64,000 nt of DNA, taken from positions 9,323,270 to 9,387,269 of the forward strand of contig CM046295.1 in the NCBI GenBank assembly GCA_025267735.1, in the 5' to 3' direction. The notes under the pieces are model-generated. The model made no database searches, was not told where the DNA came from, and saw nothing but the letters and a program-made list of their open reading frames with translations. Source of the stretch: Mactra quadrangularis (lineage: Eukaryota > Mollusca > Bivalvia > Venerida > Mactridae). Shown here piece by piece: positions 12,083 through 23,850 of the stretch (position 1 is its first letter; each line of letters starts with the position of its first letter). A program made the position numbers and the translations under genes.

Positions 12083-13433
12083 CAGGGTTGGACAGTTTTT
12101 GCCGCATGGCCGAAAAAACCATGGAAATAACCGGAAAAAAACGGCAAGGAAAAAATAGGGTGGCAAAAACTGGAAAAAACTGGCAAAAATTAAATATCTC
12201 AAGTTTAATAAGAAATATTCATAAGTTTGTATTTTAAACTGATTGACAATGCTAATAGATTTAATATTACATGTAATTTGACTGATGCAGTAATAAGACA
12301 TACATATTATAAATAATATTCATGTTTGTGTCCAGGGTTGGAGTTTTTGCCGTTGGAAAAAGTCAATGAAATATCTGGAGGAAAAACAATTGGAAAAACT
12401 AAATAGTGTCTAAAATTCAAAATGAAATATTCATAAATTTGTACTTAAAACTGATTGAAAGTGCTAATAATTTTCATATTAAGTGTAAAATTGACTGATA
12501 CAGTAATAAACTGTGCATAATAATCATGCTTGTGTCCAAGATTTGAAGTTTTTGTCAATGGAAAAATCAGAAAGGAAAAAATTGGGTGGCAAAAATAGGG
12601 AAAAATTATATTTAAAAAGAAATATTTTTATTAATTTGATTTTAAAACTGATTAAGAATGCTAATTATTTTAGTGTTAAAAGAAATTGAATAATAATTAT
12701 AGCAATAAAAAAAAGATTTTTGCTCAGGGTTGGAAGTTTTTGCCTCTGGATGTCTGGTCAAAAGAGAGAAAAAAAAACAGGGTGGCTAAAAAGCCTTTCT
12801 CAGAATTTATAGGGGAATAATTATATTTTTTTAACTTATTAAAAATACTAGTTACTATAAATAAAAGTTAAATATTATATTGAATGACACATCCATAAAC
12901 AATACATTTGTGCCCATATCATGATCAACATCAGACCTTCCCACAAATTAACAATTGACACATTTTTATGACAGGTATACATTTCACTTTACGACATGGT
13001 ATATTTTATCATAAGTTGCATAATCTGATGACATGAGGTCCCTATTTTTATAAACTTTCTCCCATTTTTATTCACATTGAATAAATTTGCCTTTATTTGA
13101 AACACATTTGTAGGCATTTGACAAACAACTCTGGATCCCAATGAGCAGGGTCCTAGATTCATCCTAGGGCTAAATATGATGGACAATTTTTTCATTTATT
13201 TTTGTCATTTAAAATTGTATTTATATTTAGAATTTGTGAATAAACCATTTACAAGTAACAATCATTAATATTTGCATGATCAAATGTGTTAAACAAGCAC
13301 AGCATTGAGCAAAATAAAATCATTATGGAGTTTTTTCCAATTTTGCCGTTTTTTTTCCAGTTTTGCCGGTTTTTACCAGTTTTTGCCAGCGGAAAGGAAA
13401 AAACTCATTTTTGTCGGCAAAAACCCAACCCTG
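12083..13433. mobile_element. Non-autonomous hAT element, 1351 bp
   Basis: The left end CAGGGTTGGACAGTTTTTGCC and right end GGCAAAAACCCAACCCTG are inverted repeats. The element is flanked by a perfect 8-bp target duplication CAATTGAA (12075-12082 and 13434-13441), the length expected for hAT. There is no transposase. Its left 800 bp consist of four tandem units that each restart with a copy of the terminal sequence (about 12083, 12333, 12535, 12725). It sits inside an older MITE. Confidence 0.85.
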
Positions 13434-13441
13434 CAATTGAA

Positions 13442-13902
13442 TGTAAAAAAATGGTAATTTATGTGAAAATGGGCGTGGCCAACCTTCAGAGGGTATGTAC
13501 AGGGGGGTTAATGGGGTCAAAAATTAAAAATGTATGCTTTTCCTTACTTGTCAGTACATGTAGCATTTTTTAAACAGGGTCCCATAAAGAAGTTCAATTA
13601 GCACCCCCCCCCCCCTACAAGTGGAAAAAATGTTGAAAGAGAAAAATTGCTTCATGCAACTTAAAAATGACTTACTGTCAATAAATTCACTAAAGAAAAG
13701 GTATATTTTGGAAATTCTATAGGGGGCCGGGACAATTAAGGATTCCTCACATAGAAGACAAAAAAAATGGATACAGGTTTACAGTCACTATTGCAATAAA
13801 CAATACATGGCAATTTTTGGGGATCCCGACGGAATCCCTAGCTGAAAATCAGTTGGATTCCTTCCAATTTTTTGGAATTCTGTAAATCCAAAGACACTTC
13901 TA
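13442..13902. other. Non-coding; poly-C run
   Basis: A run of about 13 C lies at 13604-13616. The start of this stretch continues the MITE interrupted by the hAT element. No gene is seen. Confidence 0.4.
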
Positions 13903-14362
13903 TAGGGCTGTGGCAAGTATTCGAGTACTCGGATATTCGAGATCCCGACCAGAAAATCGAGTACAAAAATTTGTCAAGCCCGAAATCGTGGAATTGCAAT
14001 CTATTTTTGGAATAAAATAATGAACATTTTCAGCTTAATTACAACTGAATACGAGTTGCACTTCTAATGTAAACTTAAATTTATGTAGGGTCCTAACAAT
14101 CTTGGGTCAAAATTCGATTGATACACATTCAAACAAAAATGGTACCATTGAAAACACTCAAAAAACATTTGGAAATAGACATGTTTAGTGTACATGGTTT
14201 TCCTTATAGTAAAAACTCTTGTAATTCTTCCCTAACTATTTTTATTACATGAATTTCGTATGCTTCTCTATTAACAAGTAATTTGTGGTTCGCATCATGA
14301 ATCGCTACACATAAATCGTGGTTTCGATCAGACCAACACTTGCTCAACGATCCACAGCCCTA
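13903..14362. mobile_element. hAT-like MITE, TAGGGCTGTGG ends, 460 bp
   Basis: Inverted 11-bp ends TAGGGCTGTGG and CCACAGCCCTA bound a non-coding body with GAGTACTCGGATATTCGAG near the left end. The flanks (CACTTCTA, CACTGTGT) match only partly, so the target duplication is eroded. A fragment of the same family lies at 23125-23174. Confidence 0.6.
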
Positions 14363-14659
14363 CACTGTGTCAAACCCTAGTAACAATACTCTAGTACATT
14401 GTATTCTTACCATTATTATGGTTCAATATTTCCTGCCAACAAACATATATGGATTCATCTCTAGAATAGTGGGATATACTTGAAGACATATCATGTTTTC
14501 ATCATACTCTTGTAGATTTCTGACTGTTGTGAACAATCTCCTTGGACGAGAATCATTCCTATAACACACACAATGTAGAAATGTGAGACCTGCTTTGGGT
14601 TAATAAATTCTTTCTCCTGGAATAAGACAATTAATAGTTAAGTATGTTATTGGCGTTTT

Positions 14660-14875
14660 TTGTCGAGTTTAGTGCCATAACAACACATTGTATATAGTTC
14701 ATATAACAGTGGCCAGTCAACCTAACCACTGTTCCTTGAAAAGGCTAAATTTCTTGATAAAGCATTATGACTTAGCTCCATGAAAGTGTGCCCTGCCTGG
14801 GAACGGAACCAAAAATTCCTTGATCAGTTGATTTTAGTGCAACCAACTGAGCTAGCCTGGTATCTCTAAATATGT
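14660..14875 (-). mobile_element. tRNA-derived SINE family B, copy 2
   Basis: The minus-strand head reads GCTAGCTCAGTTGGTTGCAC (A box), with a B-box-like GGTTCCGTTCCCA. The tail shares CATATAACAGTGGCCAGTCA with copy 1 at 6840-7115. Confidence 0.6.
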
Positions 14876-16225
14876 TTTATAAAAATAGAAGTTGGGAAAA
14901 ATAATCACATAATTAACACATTGAAAAGAAATCTAGTCACTCGACAACTTTTAGGGACTGGTACCCATACCAACAAGCATGGGAATTTTGTGCCGTTTAA
15001 AGACAGTACAGGGAATTTTCAGTCACCTCATAAATTTTTACAGTTGAAACTTTTAGTTTTAGCAGTCACTTTTACTCTTAACACTTTTCTACCATTGATT
15101 TGAGTAGCTAGTTTAGATCGTTACTGCAGAATGACAAAATAATTCTTTATGATATTTTGAAGGGAATTTTTATATGAGATAGGGGAAAAACATGATTTTG
15201 AGAGGGAAATGGGCCCATATTCTGCCTAAAATTTGCCAAACAAGTGCTCTGTAAATACATGTATAATGTATAAACAAGTCTTCCAGACAAAAAATACATC
15301 TTAAGTTTTTCTGTGTCAGCATTGAAGGACCTGAATGAAACACTAGAGTCCTGAAAGTTATAGCATAATATGCAATGAATAAAATAACCCCTAGTGTTGT
15401 GCATGCATGTAAAAGGTCCAAAGCCCTTTCACCAAATACTGAAACTGAATATAAGCCCTACTTATAACTCAAGACTTTCTAAAATCTTGTTCCTAATTTA
15501 AGACCTATAATATATGAATGCATCAATTGCCTAATTAAGTCAGAAATTGTAAAAATATAAATTAAAAATAAAAATAAATAAAAATAAATAAATTTCTTGA
15601 AAACTGTAGCCAGTTCAATAACCCTAAATGTTCCAAAACATTCTGTAAGGATACATCTATCTATCTATCTTTACTGCCAACCCCTCTTACAAGTTTTCTA
15701 GGCAGGTCTGCGCGTCGAAGTGTTAGTATTGTGAGACTCATAAAAGAGTCTGAGTCGGAGCCGACATCAGACACGGTGAAACTAAGAGATAAGAGGATAG
15801 AGTGTTAGTCTAGTAAGCGTGAAATAAGAAAAGAGAAAGAAGAGATAAAAACAATGTTTTTCCGGATCTACAAGTAATTTAAGGACCCATAATGATCTGG
15901 GTTAGGAAACCCATAACTTGTAAGATGATTGTTAAAACAAACTTCAATGATTAAAAACATCAATACAGTACTGAGCTGGCTTTTTAATACCAATAATTTT
16001 GAAAGGTTGTAAAGGATGGTAACTCATAAAGCCAATGATGGAGGGGGCTAATACTAGTCTGGGGTGAGTAAGTATACATGAGGTTTAAATAAAATATTTT
16101 CTATAAAAAAGTAAAAACTAAAATATTGTTGCACCCAACTAGATTAATCTCAACAATAAACCATAGTCAATACTACAGTGTGCATAAATTAAAAGTTACT
16201 ATGATTAAAAGCTTAAAAACAAAGA
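14876..16225. other. Non-coding; microsatellite
   Basis: ATCT repeats at about 15655-15672 and an AAATAAAT-rich tract at 15556-15592. No gene is seen. The part near 16100-16225 may be the 3' untranslated tail of the LINE that follows on the minus strand. Confidence 0.45.
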
Positions 16226-16232
16226 AAGAAAT

Positions 16233-17705
16233 TTAGTAGCTGTGTTTGACGAGACCTGCCTTGAACTGGGCAAGTGTCGGGGCAAGAGCAATGTGGGATG
16301 GTAAATTGTTCCACAAGGTGACAGTGTGGGGAAAGAACGACCATTTATGATAATCAACTCTAACTTGAATTTGCCGAAAGCTGAGAGGATGCATATGTCT
16401 AGTTAATCTGGCGGGTTTCTGAATGTACTCTGGCATATTGATAGCGACAAGGTTATGATAGATTTTATAAAACATTAATAGTCGTGCCTCATATCTGCTA
16501 TGTTCAAGCAGCCGCCAATTGAGTGAATGCTTCATTGCCGAGACACTTGCCTGGTGAGAAAAGTTGGATTTGACCCACCGAGCCGCTCTATTCTGTACCA
16601 TCTCCACTTTGTTGATGTAGGTTTGGTGTGGGGGCTCCATATGGTGGAAGCGTACTCCAACTGGGGCCGGACCAAGGTCTTATATGCTAACTCCCTTACT
16701 TTTTCGTTTTTAGTAGGGATATTTCTTTTGATGAAGCCGAGGGTCTTGTTGGCGTTAGATGTCATTCTATTTATATGTTTGTTGAAGGAAAGATCAGAAG
16801 TGAAATCAAGCCCAAGATATTTAGCGCTGTTGACAGATTCGAGAATTTGACCATGGAGGATGTAGTTGTGCTTGATGATGTTTTTGTTTTAAGTGATGTG
16901 TAAGACTTGACATTTGGAAGGATTGAACTCCATGTCCCATTCCCTTTCCCAGTCCTCCATCCTGGTGAGATCTTCTTGCAGTTGAAGGGAATCAGACATG
17001 GATTCTATGGTGAGGTAGATAGCAGTGTCATCTGCAAACAACTGGATATTGCATTTGACACAGGAAGGGAGTTTATTGATATAGATAAGAAAGTATAATG
17101 GACCAAGGACAGAGCCTTGGGGAACGCCAGAGTTAACAGGTACTTCAGAGGATTTATCGCCATCTAGAACTACTGTTTGGGAACGACCAATGAGAAAAGA
17201 ATGAGTCCAGTTAAGAATTTGAGGAGAAACACCATGTTCTTGAAGTGTATTAAGAAGTTTGATGTGATTAACCTTGTCAAAAGCTTTTGAAAAGTCTAGG
17301 AGAATAAGATCTGTTTGTTTGCCGTTGGAAAGATTGTTGACAAGGTAGTCTTGGAGTTCGATAAGTTGTGTTTCGCAAGAGCGTTTCTCCTGAAAACCAT
17401 GTTGTAAGTTGAAGAGAATGTCATGAGAAGTGAAATGTGAGGAGACAGCAGAAGCAACGATATGTTCTAGAGTTTTGCCAAGGATGCAAGTGAGAGAAAT
17501 GGGCCGGTAGTTTGCAGGCTCACTGGTATCGCCTTTCTTGAAAAGCGGATTAATGTTGGCCTTGGTCCAGTCAGAAGGATGTACGCCCGTAGAAAGTGAT
17601 TTTTGGAAAAGGATAGTTATAACATCGGCAATTTCGTTTCTGAGCTCTTTAAGGACAACTGGTTTTATCATATCTGGACCAGCAGCTTTGGAACTCCTCA
17701 GCCAT
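16233..17705 (-). pseudogene. Non-LTR retrotransposon (LINE) reverse transcriptase, 5'-truncated
   Basis: The minus-strand frame from about 17705 begins in the conserved KAAGPDMIKP region and shows the reverse-transcriptase order NYRPISL, LLDFSKAFDKVNH, GVPQGSVLGPL, the catalytic FADD, then the thumb and C-terminal region ending at a natural stop at 16233. The type is Jockey/CR1-like; the exact clade is not resolved. There is no endonuclease or ORF1, so the copy is 5'-truncated, as usual for target-primed insertion. There are two lesions: an in-frame TAA at 16889-16891, and a frame change near 16626-16631 that one extra CA dinucleotide would explain. Otherwise the frame is open, which suggests a fairly young insertion. 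It no longer encodes a working enzyme. Confidence 0.9.
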
Positions 17706-17724
17706 TTGCGGTGAATAATCTAAT

Positions 17725-17832
17725 CTAATAAACAAATATACAATCGTTCAGGCAATTAGTGATGTTTCAAAATTTACAGACTAAAAATGAAACATCACTC
17801 ATTAACTTAACAATCGTATATATTTGTTTACA
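17725..17832. repeat. Foldback MITE, about 108 bp
   Basis: The left arm contains AATTAGTGATGTTTCA and the right arm TGAAACATCACTCATTAA. Outer arms AAACAAATATACAATCGTT and AACAATCGTATATATTTGTT also pair. The same arm sequence forms the ends at 47498 and 55050. Confidence 0.65.
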
Positions 17833-18605
17833 TCAGTGATTAATCTAGCTCTGCGTCCTGCGTCACTGACGCATCAAATTCAGAAAAGACGCACCACATC
17901 TCGGTATAAGCGTCCTCGGGACGCATGAAAATTAGGTGAAGTATCATTTGCATTGTATCCATTATAGCTTAGGGTCTTCAGCAAACCCGAGTTTATACTG
18001 TCAATGAACGGGTACGCTGAAGACAAATTAGTGTATGATAAAAGTCCACCAATAATTGTGCCAGGAATCTGCCACGCTCGTATACATACATCGAATGTGC
18101 ATTGGAGAAAATTGAAGAATATCCCGTTAAAATAATGTATAATCTTTTAATTTGACAACTTACTACCTAACAAGTGCCCATTCCGAACGTAAAATACGCC
18201 AAAGTTTCCAATAGGTCTTAAAATTCAATACTCTGCCGCCATCTTGACAAAATGTGGACCACGTGACGTCGAGACTGACCTTGACCGAAATTGACGGTCA
18301 TGATAACAATACCATTGCTTCAACCACGCGACATTTATTTACAAAATATGTTCGTTGAAAATAAACACAAAATGTTATATTTTTTCTTTAGTTTCACATA
18401 ATTTATAGGATTTTATTTACGTACTGTTAGTTATGTAACATGTTTTCGAGCGGTCAACTATGTGTATGTATTTATATATTTTTCCTCGGGCTTCCTTGCC
18501 TTTTGATTAGCAATTCGTATTAAGTAATTATTGTACGTAAATAAAACAATCAACCAAAATCAGAATCACAAACATCAACAACAACAAAATATATATTCAA
18601 CTAGT
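17833..18605. other. Non-coding stretch
   Basis: The phrase GCGTCCTGCGTCAC occurs here (about 17850) and again inside the next element (about 18813). No gene is recognised. Confidence 0.4.
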
Positions 18606-18610
18606 AAGAT

Positions 18611-20329
18611 CAGGGCTTTTTCAGCCTATCTCACGGGGCCGAATATCGGCCCCGTTCCCAATGCCAAATAAGGACCATTTTTCCCAATTTCAAGAAAAAA
18701 TTCCCAATCTTGATAAATAATTCCCTTTGAACAGGATGTATTTTGCCTTTACAAAAGAAACCACGACTGCCCAAATTTCATATAAAAATTTACAGTGATT
18801 CATTTTGCCGTGCGTCCTGCGTCACAGACATAAGCTTTTCCCTGTGGACGCAATGAATTCAAAGTATGTTTCTGGTACATCTAGTTTCCCCTTTTAAAGT
18901 GTAAACTTCATTTATGAAAAAGTAAAAATAAAATGCTTATTTTTTGTTTAAATAAATCTTTTACATAAAAAATCGGCCTATTTAAAATACCAAATTTTAA
19001 TTGAGCAGTTACTCAATTTCACTTGCCATGCGGCACGTTACATGGTGTGTGAAAAGACAATAGGCGAACAAAGGAATTAAAAATTTAATATACAAACTTG
19101 ACAAGTGTCAATTGTTAAATCTTTCTGAAAGGATTACGTGTTGGCAGTTAATTCATGTATAGAAGGTCAGGTAATTACATTTAATTAGCACCTTGTTGTG
19201 ACAGTTTGAGTCAACTTAGTCTTGATTTTAACATTGTTTGTATTTATAAATATCCATAAAATATTGTCACCTGCATATAATTATTTTTAACAGAGTATGA
19301 AAAAACAATTACGTCATTAAAAATCGATTTAATGCGAGTCGTCTCCGAGTCCCTTTGATAATCAAGGCATATCAGATCATATGATTACAGGCGTTGCACC
19401 GCAACTTTTGAGCGTGTTTCACGGCAGAGTTAAATTATGCAATCCTATCAATTTTCGATTTCACCGAAAAAATCGGCCGTAAGATCTCTTTTTATGATTT
19501 TGCCGAAGAAACAAGCCAAAAGTTTTGGTTTTGTCGAAAACTAGACCCATTCTCTCAATTTCCCCGAAAAATCGGCACTTTTTAGAGTTTGCTCATTTAA
19601 ACCATTTATTTGATGCTAAAAAGTGAATGGATTCGTGAAACTGTTGTCTCAGTAATTAGTGCCCATTGGCAATCATACTAAATTTTGTGTGGAAGTGCGT
19701 GGAACCAATCCAAATCAAGCCAAGTTGGATAATGTATACAGAAGAAAAATTCTAACCATTATGTGAAAATCAATATGCTAAAATTGATAAATACTTCACA
19801 ATAACAGTTCAAGACTCAGACTCTGCAATTTATAAGGAAATTATGTTTTAACCTTTCAAGTGATTTCACTACTAGTATACTAATTTGCTAATCAAAACCA
19901 CCAAGTCAATGACAGATGCTTTAATTTGCATTATTCAAGTCAATAACATTACATGAATGTTGATTGTTTCAAAATCATGCATCATTTGGATGACATGTTT
20001 TAGTGAACAAAATCTTTGGACTGGCTGTCTTTTGGTAGGGACTCATTGTTTCAAAATATGTGAGTCTCATGAGTCACTGTAAAATAATAAATTCATGAGA
20101 ATTTGCATTGAATGCCTCACTGGACTGTCAGAACTAATTCTTTAAGAACACTGCAACACTCTCAGAGACACCAAAGCATGTGAAGATTTAATGTAGAAAA
20201 ATTAATGACAAAATTTCCAAAATTGGGTTGATTTGTCGATATTGTTTTCCCAAATCGGACTATTTACCGCATAAAAAATTCCCAATTTGGGCAGGGGCCT
20301 TTTTCCCAAAACCCCCTGAAAAAGCCCTG
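18611..20329. mobile_element. Non-autonomous DNA transposon, 1719 bp, 5-bp TSD
   Basis: Perfect 14-bp terminal inverted repeats CAGGGCTTTTTCAG / CTGAAAAAGCCCTG are flanked by a 5-bp direct repeat AAGAT (18606-18610 and 20330-20334). The body is AT-rich with no transposase. Subterminal text such as TTCCCAATTT recurs at both ends. Two shorter elements with similar ends and 5-bp duplications lie at 25872-26079 and 37427-37634. Confidence 0.8.
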
Positions 20330-20337
20330 AAGATTGA

Positions 20338-20930
20338 GCTGGCAACCACTAAAACTCTACAATAGTTTTAGGTATATATATATATATATCTAACACGGCT
20401 CTACGCATAAACCAATAATTCTGTTTCGTATTTCGGCTCTCAGCCTTATCAGCATCCACAAACAACAGCTAGGAAACACAACTGCGATCCGGCCTTTTCT
20501 CCAGTTGTATACCACTCTGGGGAAGCGAGGCTTCGGCAGAGTTGCGGTAAACAACAAGGAGGACAGTTGACTTCGGGTTTCCCAGGTATTCGCCTAGCGT
20601 TGTAATATACTACTCAACAAGTATAACACTAAGCTGGCAACCACTAAAACTCTACAATAGTTTTAGGTATATATCTAATATGGCTCCAGGCCCTAGCCAG
20701 CAACCCTATTTCGGCTCTAAGCCGAACAATATTCACAAACAACGACTATAGAACAATACTGCGATCCGGTCGTTTCTCCAGCTGTATACCACTCTGGGGA
20801 AGCGAGGCTTCCCCGGAGGCTTCGGCAGAGTTGCGGTAGACAACAAGGTGGACAATTGACTTCGGGTTTCCCAGGTATCTCCTATAGTGTTGATTCACCA
20901 ACAGTCATACACACGTCTGTCTAAGACAAG
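20338..20930 (-). repeat. Tandem duplication, 2 units of about 295 bp
   Basis: Units starting at about 20338 and 20633 each open with GCTGGCAACCACTAAAACTC and share GCGATCCGG, CACTCTGGGGAAGCGAGGCT and GACTTCGGGTTTCCCAGGTA. Similarity by eye is about 85%. An AT dinucleotide run (20374-20389) separates the first motifs. On the minus strand the duplicated part lies immediately downstream of the promoter-like stretch, so it may be transcribed leader or LTR sequence. No coding frame is evident. Confidence 0.7.
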
Positions 20931-20940
20931 CTCAACGCAC

Positions 20941-21000
20941 GTATTTATACCCTAATTCTTCCACGTGACATTCAGATAAACTGCTATTGGTCCAAAGATG
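20941..21000 (-). promoter_or_regulatory. Promoter-like: CCAAT, E-box, TATA
   Basis: On the minus strand CCAAT (20996-21000), CACGTG (20962-20967) and TATAAATAC (20941-20949) occur in the order and roughly the spacing of a Pol II core promoter pointing into the 295-bp tandem units. Functional use is inference. Confidence 0.4.
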
Positions 21001-21620
21001 GTAGCACCCACTTTGTCCTTTTTAACAATGGACTAATCTTAGTATCATTAATATAGCGTAATATCATAACATAGCTCTTACAAAACATTTAACATCTTAC
21101 CTTGAAGTGTAGACAACAATAATTTAATGATCAAAGGGACGTAACTCTTCAATACCTCGGTCAGGGCTAAAGCTCACCAAGACCGTTATCGTCACAGTTA
21201 TATAAAAAATGAAAAAGAATTAAAATCTTAAATTGCTAGAAAACAGAATGTCTTTGTTAACAAATAAACTCTAAAAATAGATTTTTATTTGGAATTCCCG
21301 GCATCAATCGGAATTACTCTGCTATGTTCCTTAACGCTCATAACCGAGAATTCCGGTTGAAACGAGATCTCGCACAGCTTCAAATGTCTGTTAGACGATG
21401 AGATTGAATGTTTCCTAGCGAAAACGGCTATTTTATTTAATTCTTTGATATTTCAATGGCCGTTTTGGTGTAAAATGATGTTTAAATGAATGTTTTATTG
21501 AATAATGCGCACGATCTTATTACCAAATTGGTATTTGATTAGAAAAACGAGCTTAAACGAATGGGTGTTATTCTGGTGAGGTTTCATAACGGGTCTGATC
21601 CCAAACTTTAATGCCGCATC
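21001..21620. other. Non-coding stretch
   Basis: No gene or element end is recognised. Confidence 0.4.
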
Positions 21621-21728
21621 TGACGAAAATCAAAATGTTAAAAAGCGGCTTATAAAGTTTTGGAAGCCAGAACCTGACGAAAATCAAAATGTTAAAAAGC
21701 GGCTTATAAAGTTTTGGAAGCCAGAACT
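21621..21728 (+). repeat. Perfect 54-bp tandem duplication
   Basis: Two adjacent copies start TGACGAAAATCAAAATGTTA at 21621 and 21675. A diverged single copy of the inner part (GTTAAAAAACGGCTTGTAAA) lies near 40439. Confidence 0.85.
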
Positions 21729-21979
21729 ATATCCATTATTGAGCTTCCATAGTCTATGAGAAACAGTTTGCAAGGCTGAATACAAAAAATATCATTATCA
21801 TTAACACAAGGAAATATTTTTATTGCCGTCTTGATTTCGATTACGTTCAATTTATATCGGGTTATGTTTAAAACCAGCATTGACCGTCTTTGTAAGAGAG
21901 GTCGTTCTTTGCACAATAACAAAATGTTATAACTGACGGGAATCATTTTTTCATGAGATTATAGAAAATGTTTGCTACA

Positions 21980-22305
21980 TGTGTAGCAGAGGTATAATAC
22001 GGCACTTGTACTACCTTGCCTTCAAGCTAGCTTTTATGGCGACGTGGTAGAGTGTCCGCTTACGACTCGAGACGTCGTGGGTTCGAATCCTAGTTCGGAC
22101 CATGAATTTTAATCGGGTTACATTTGGCGCCCAACGTAAATAACCCACTTGGAATTGTTTGATTGCACCCTTAGATAGTCCCACAGACAATCGAGCCCCA
22201 AGAATTCGAGGACGAATTCTGTTAAGGAGGGGGTGTGTGTAGCAGAGGTATAATACGGCACTTGTACTACCTTGCCTTCAAGCTAGCTTTTATGGCGACG
22301 TGGTA
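21980..22305 (+). mobile_element. TRIM (miniature LTR element) with tRNA-like LTR
   Basis: A 70-bp perfect direct repeat (21980-22049 and 22236-22305) starts TGTGTAGCAGAGGTATAA. The 5' LTR can be read as TG...CA, 21980-22122 (143 bp). Two bases later TGGCGCCCAACG (22125-22136) matches a tRNA-Lys-type primer binding site, and AAGGAGGGGG (22224-22233) is a polypurine tract just before the 3' repeat. The interior is only about 113 bp and non-coding. The LTR contains a tRNA-like promoter: A box TGGCGACGTGG (about 22034) and B box GGTTCGAATCC (about 22080). The 3' LTR is cut inside the A-box region. This is a miniature, non-autonomous LTR retroelement and needs another element's proteins to move. 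Confidence 0.75.
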
Positions 22306-23204
22306 TCATTTAGATAAGGACTCATTGTTTTTCTCTGGGACTCATTGTTGTCAACTATATGAGTCCTAAGGACTCATGAAATTTTTTTCAAGATTAATCA
22401 CTGTTTACTTCAACACTGGTAGTTTCAAAATAGCGTCTAAATATGTCCAACGTTATTTGCAGCGAATGGCCAAGGAGCTCCAAATGTATTTTCCGAACAT
22501 TTTCAAACGTTTTGGGTAATTGAAAAGGCTTCAGTACTTAGGATCTTTTAAATCCAATTACCTAATTACCCCCCCATGCACACTTTTGTAAACCATGTGT
22601 ATGATTCAAACCAATATCTGTAAACAGATATTCTATTGGCATACCAAATCCACTCATCCCCTTGTAAATATGAGTAAATGATGAGTAAATGATGACAAAG
22701 GATAAGTTCATTTTCTGGCAATGTCTAGCCAAAATAATCAAATTTTAAGTCCTAAATACAGATATATGTAAAGTTTAGAGAAAACACAACAAATTAAGCA
22801 TATTTCATCATTTGCAATATGAAAACATAGATTATATTGCTTTTTGTTCCAAAAAAAAGATTAGGCAAGTAGGACGTTATCAAGAAAAAGTAGAGAAAGA
22901 GTAAACAAGAGCTGTCTATAAGAAAGCGCGCTCAACTTTTAACAGATCTTAGGAATCCGAGTAATGGGTTTTGATAGTTATTTAACAAATAATACATGTC
23001 CATGAGGGCAATATACAAGTTTATGGACTGGGGAAAGTATATGGCCCGAAGCGCAGCTAAAAAAAGATAAAAATAGATTGTGATCAGACAATTTTAGATA
23101 TGACGAACATCTGTACTTGATTTTTTTATAGAGATCACAAATACTCAAGTACTCAGATACTTGCCGCAGCCCTAATTTTAACTATCAGTAACCAGTGCTT
23201 ATTT
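22306..23204. other. Non-coding; fragments of known local repeats
   Basis: 22415-22505 is a diverged half copy of the palindromic unit at 47588-47998 (shared TAGCGTCTAAATATGTC and GCGAATGGCC). 23125-23174 is the right end of the TAGGGCTGTGG hAT-like family. No gene is seen. Confidence 0.5.
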
Positions 23205-23850
23205 TCAGATAATTTTATAGGCATATATGGGCTAAATTCCCAATATAAAAACATATATTTTCCAAAATTTCAATTCAAAATTCCCAATTTAACTTAATAA
23301 AAAAAAATGGAAAAAGATGTTTCAGCTTAACACTATACATCCTTGTAAGCTTTAAATTTAATCAAACAACTCAACAGAAAATGGAACTAAAAACCTTGTT
23401 TAATCAACTTAAAAGTTAGTTACTTTGCTTGATATTTTATCCCAATTTAAACCAAAATATAGCTAGGTTAGGATAACTTGAGACAAAATACAATGACACC
23501 ACTTTTTTACTCAGGTGGATTTAAGTTTAGTACACAAAATAATCGGCTATTATCAGAGTGTTTTTGATATATTAAATTTAGTACGAGAACACACATTACA
23601 CACTAACACGCAAATTAGCTGACCACCTTTTATATTTAATACCTGAGTCCAAAATATGTAAACAAACTCAGTCGTTTGTCTCAGATTATCCTAAACGAGC
23701 TATACAGAAAAAAATACCAATTCAAGGGGTTGGAGACATATTCCCAAATTCGTGGAAAAACCACTGCTTACAAGTTACCAAAACACAAGCAGGGCTCATT
23801 GGGGACAATCAGACAACCATTAATGTTGAACCTTATACCTAACAAATTTA
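23205..23850 (+). mobile_element. Second copy of CAGTG-TTATTTT MITE, interrupted
   Basis: It shares ATAATTTTATAGGCATATAT and AAAATTCCCAATTT with 11672-12082, and GGTTGGAGACATATTCCCAA with the part near 11960. It is split by the MITE at 23461-23701. The right end is not defined. Confidence 0.45.
23461..23701. mobile_element. MITE family GTTTAGGATAACTTGAG, copy 2
   Basis: 241 bp with ends AGCTAGGTTAGGATAACTTG and GTCTCAGATTATCCTAAACG. The interior matches copy 1 at 3116-3378, including TTTAGTACGAGAACACACAT. Confidence 0.65.

Noticed and set aside
22030..22098. Stand-alone tRNA-Arg-like gene
   Set aside because: No matching acceptor stem, and the sequence lies within the LTR of the TRIM element.
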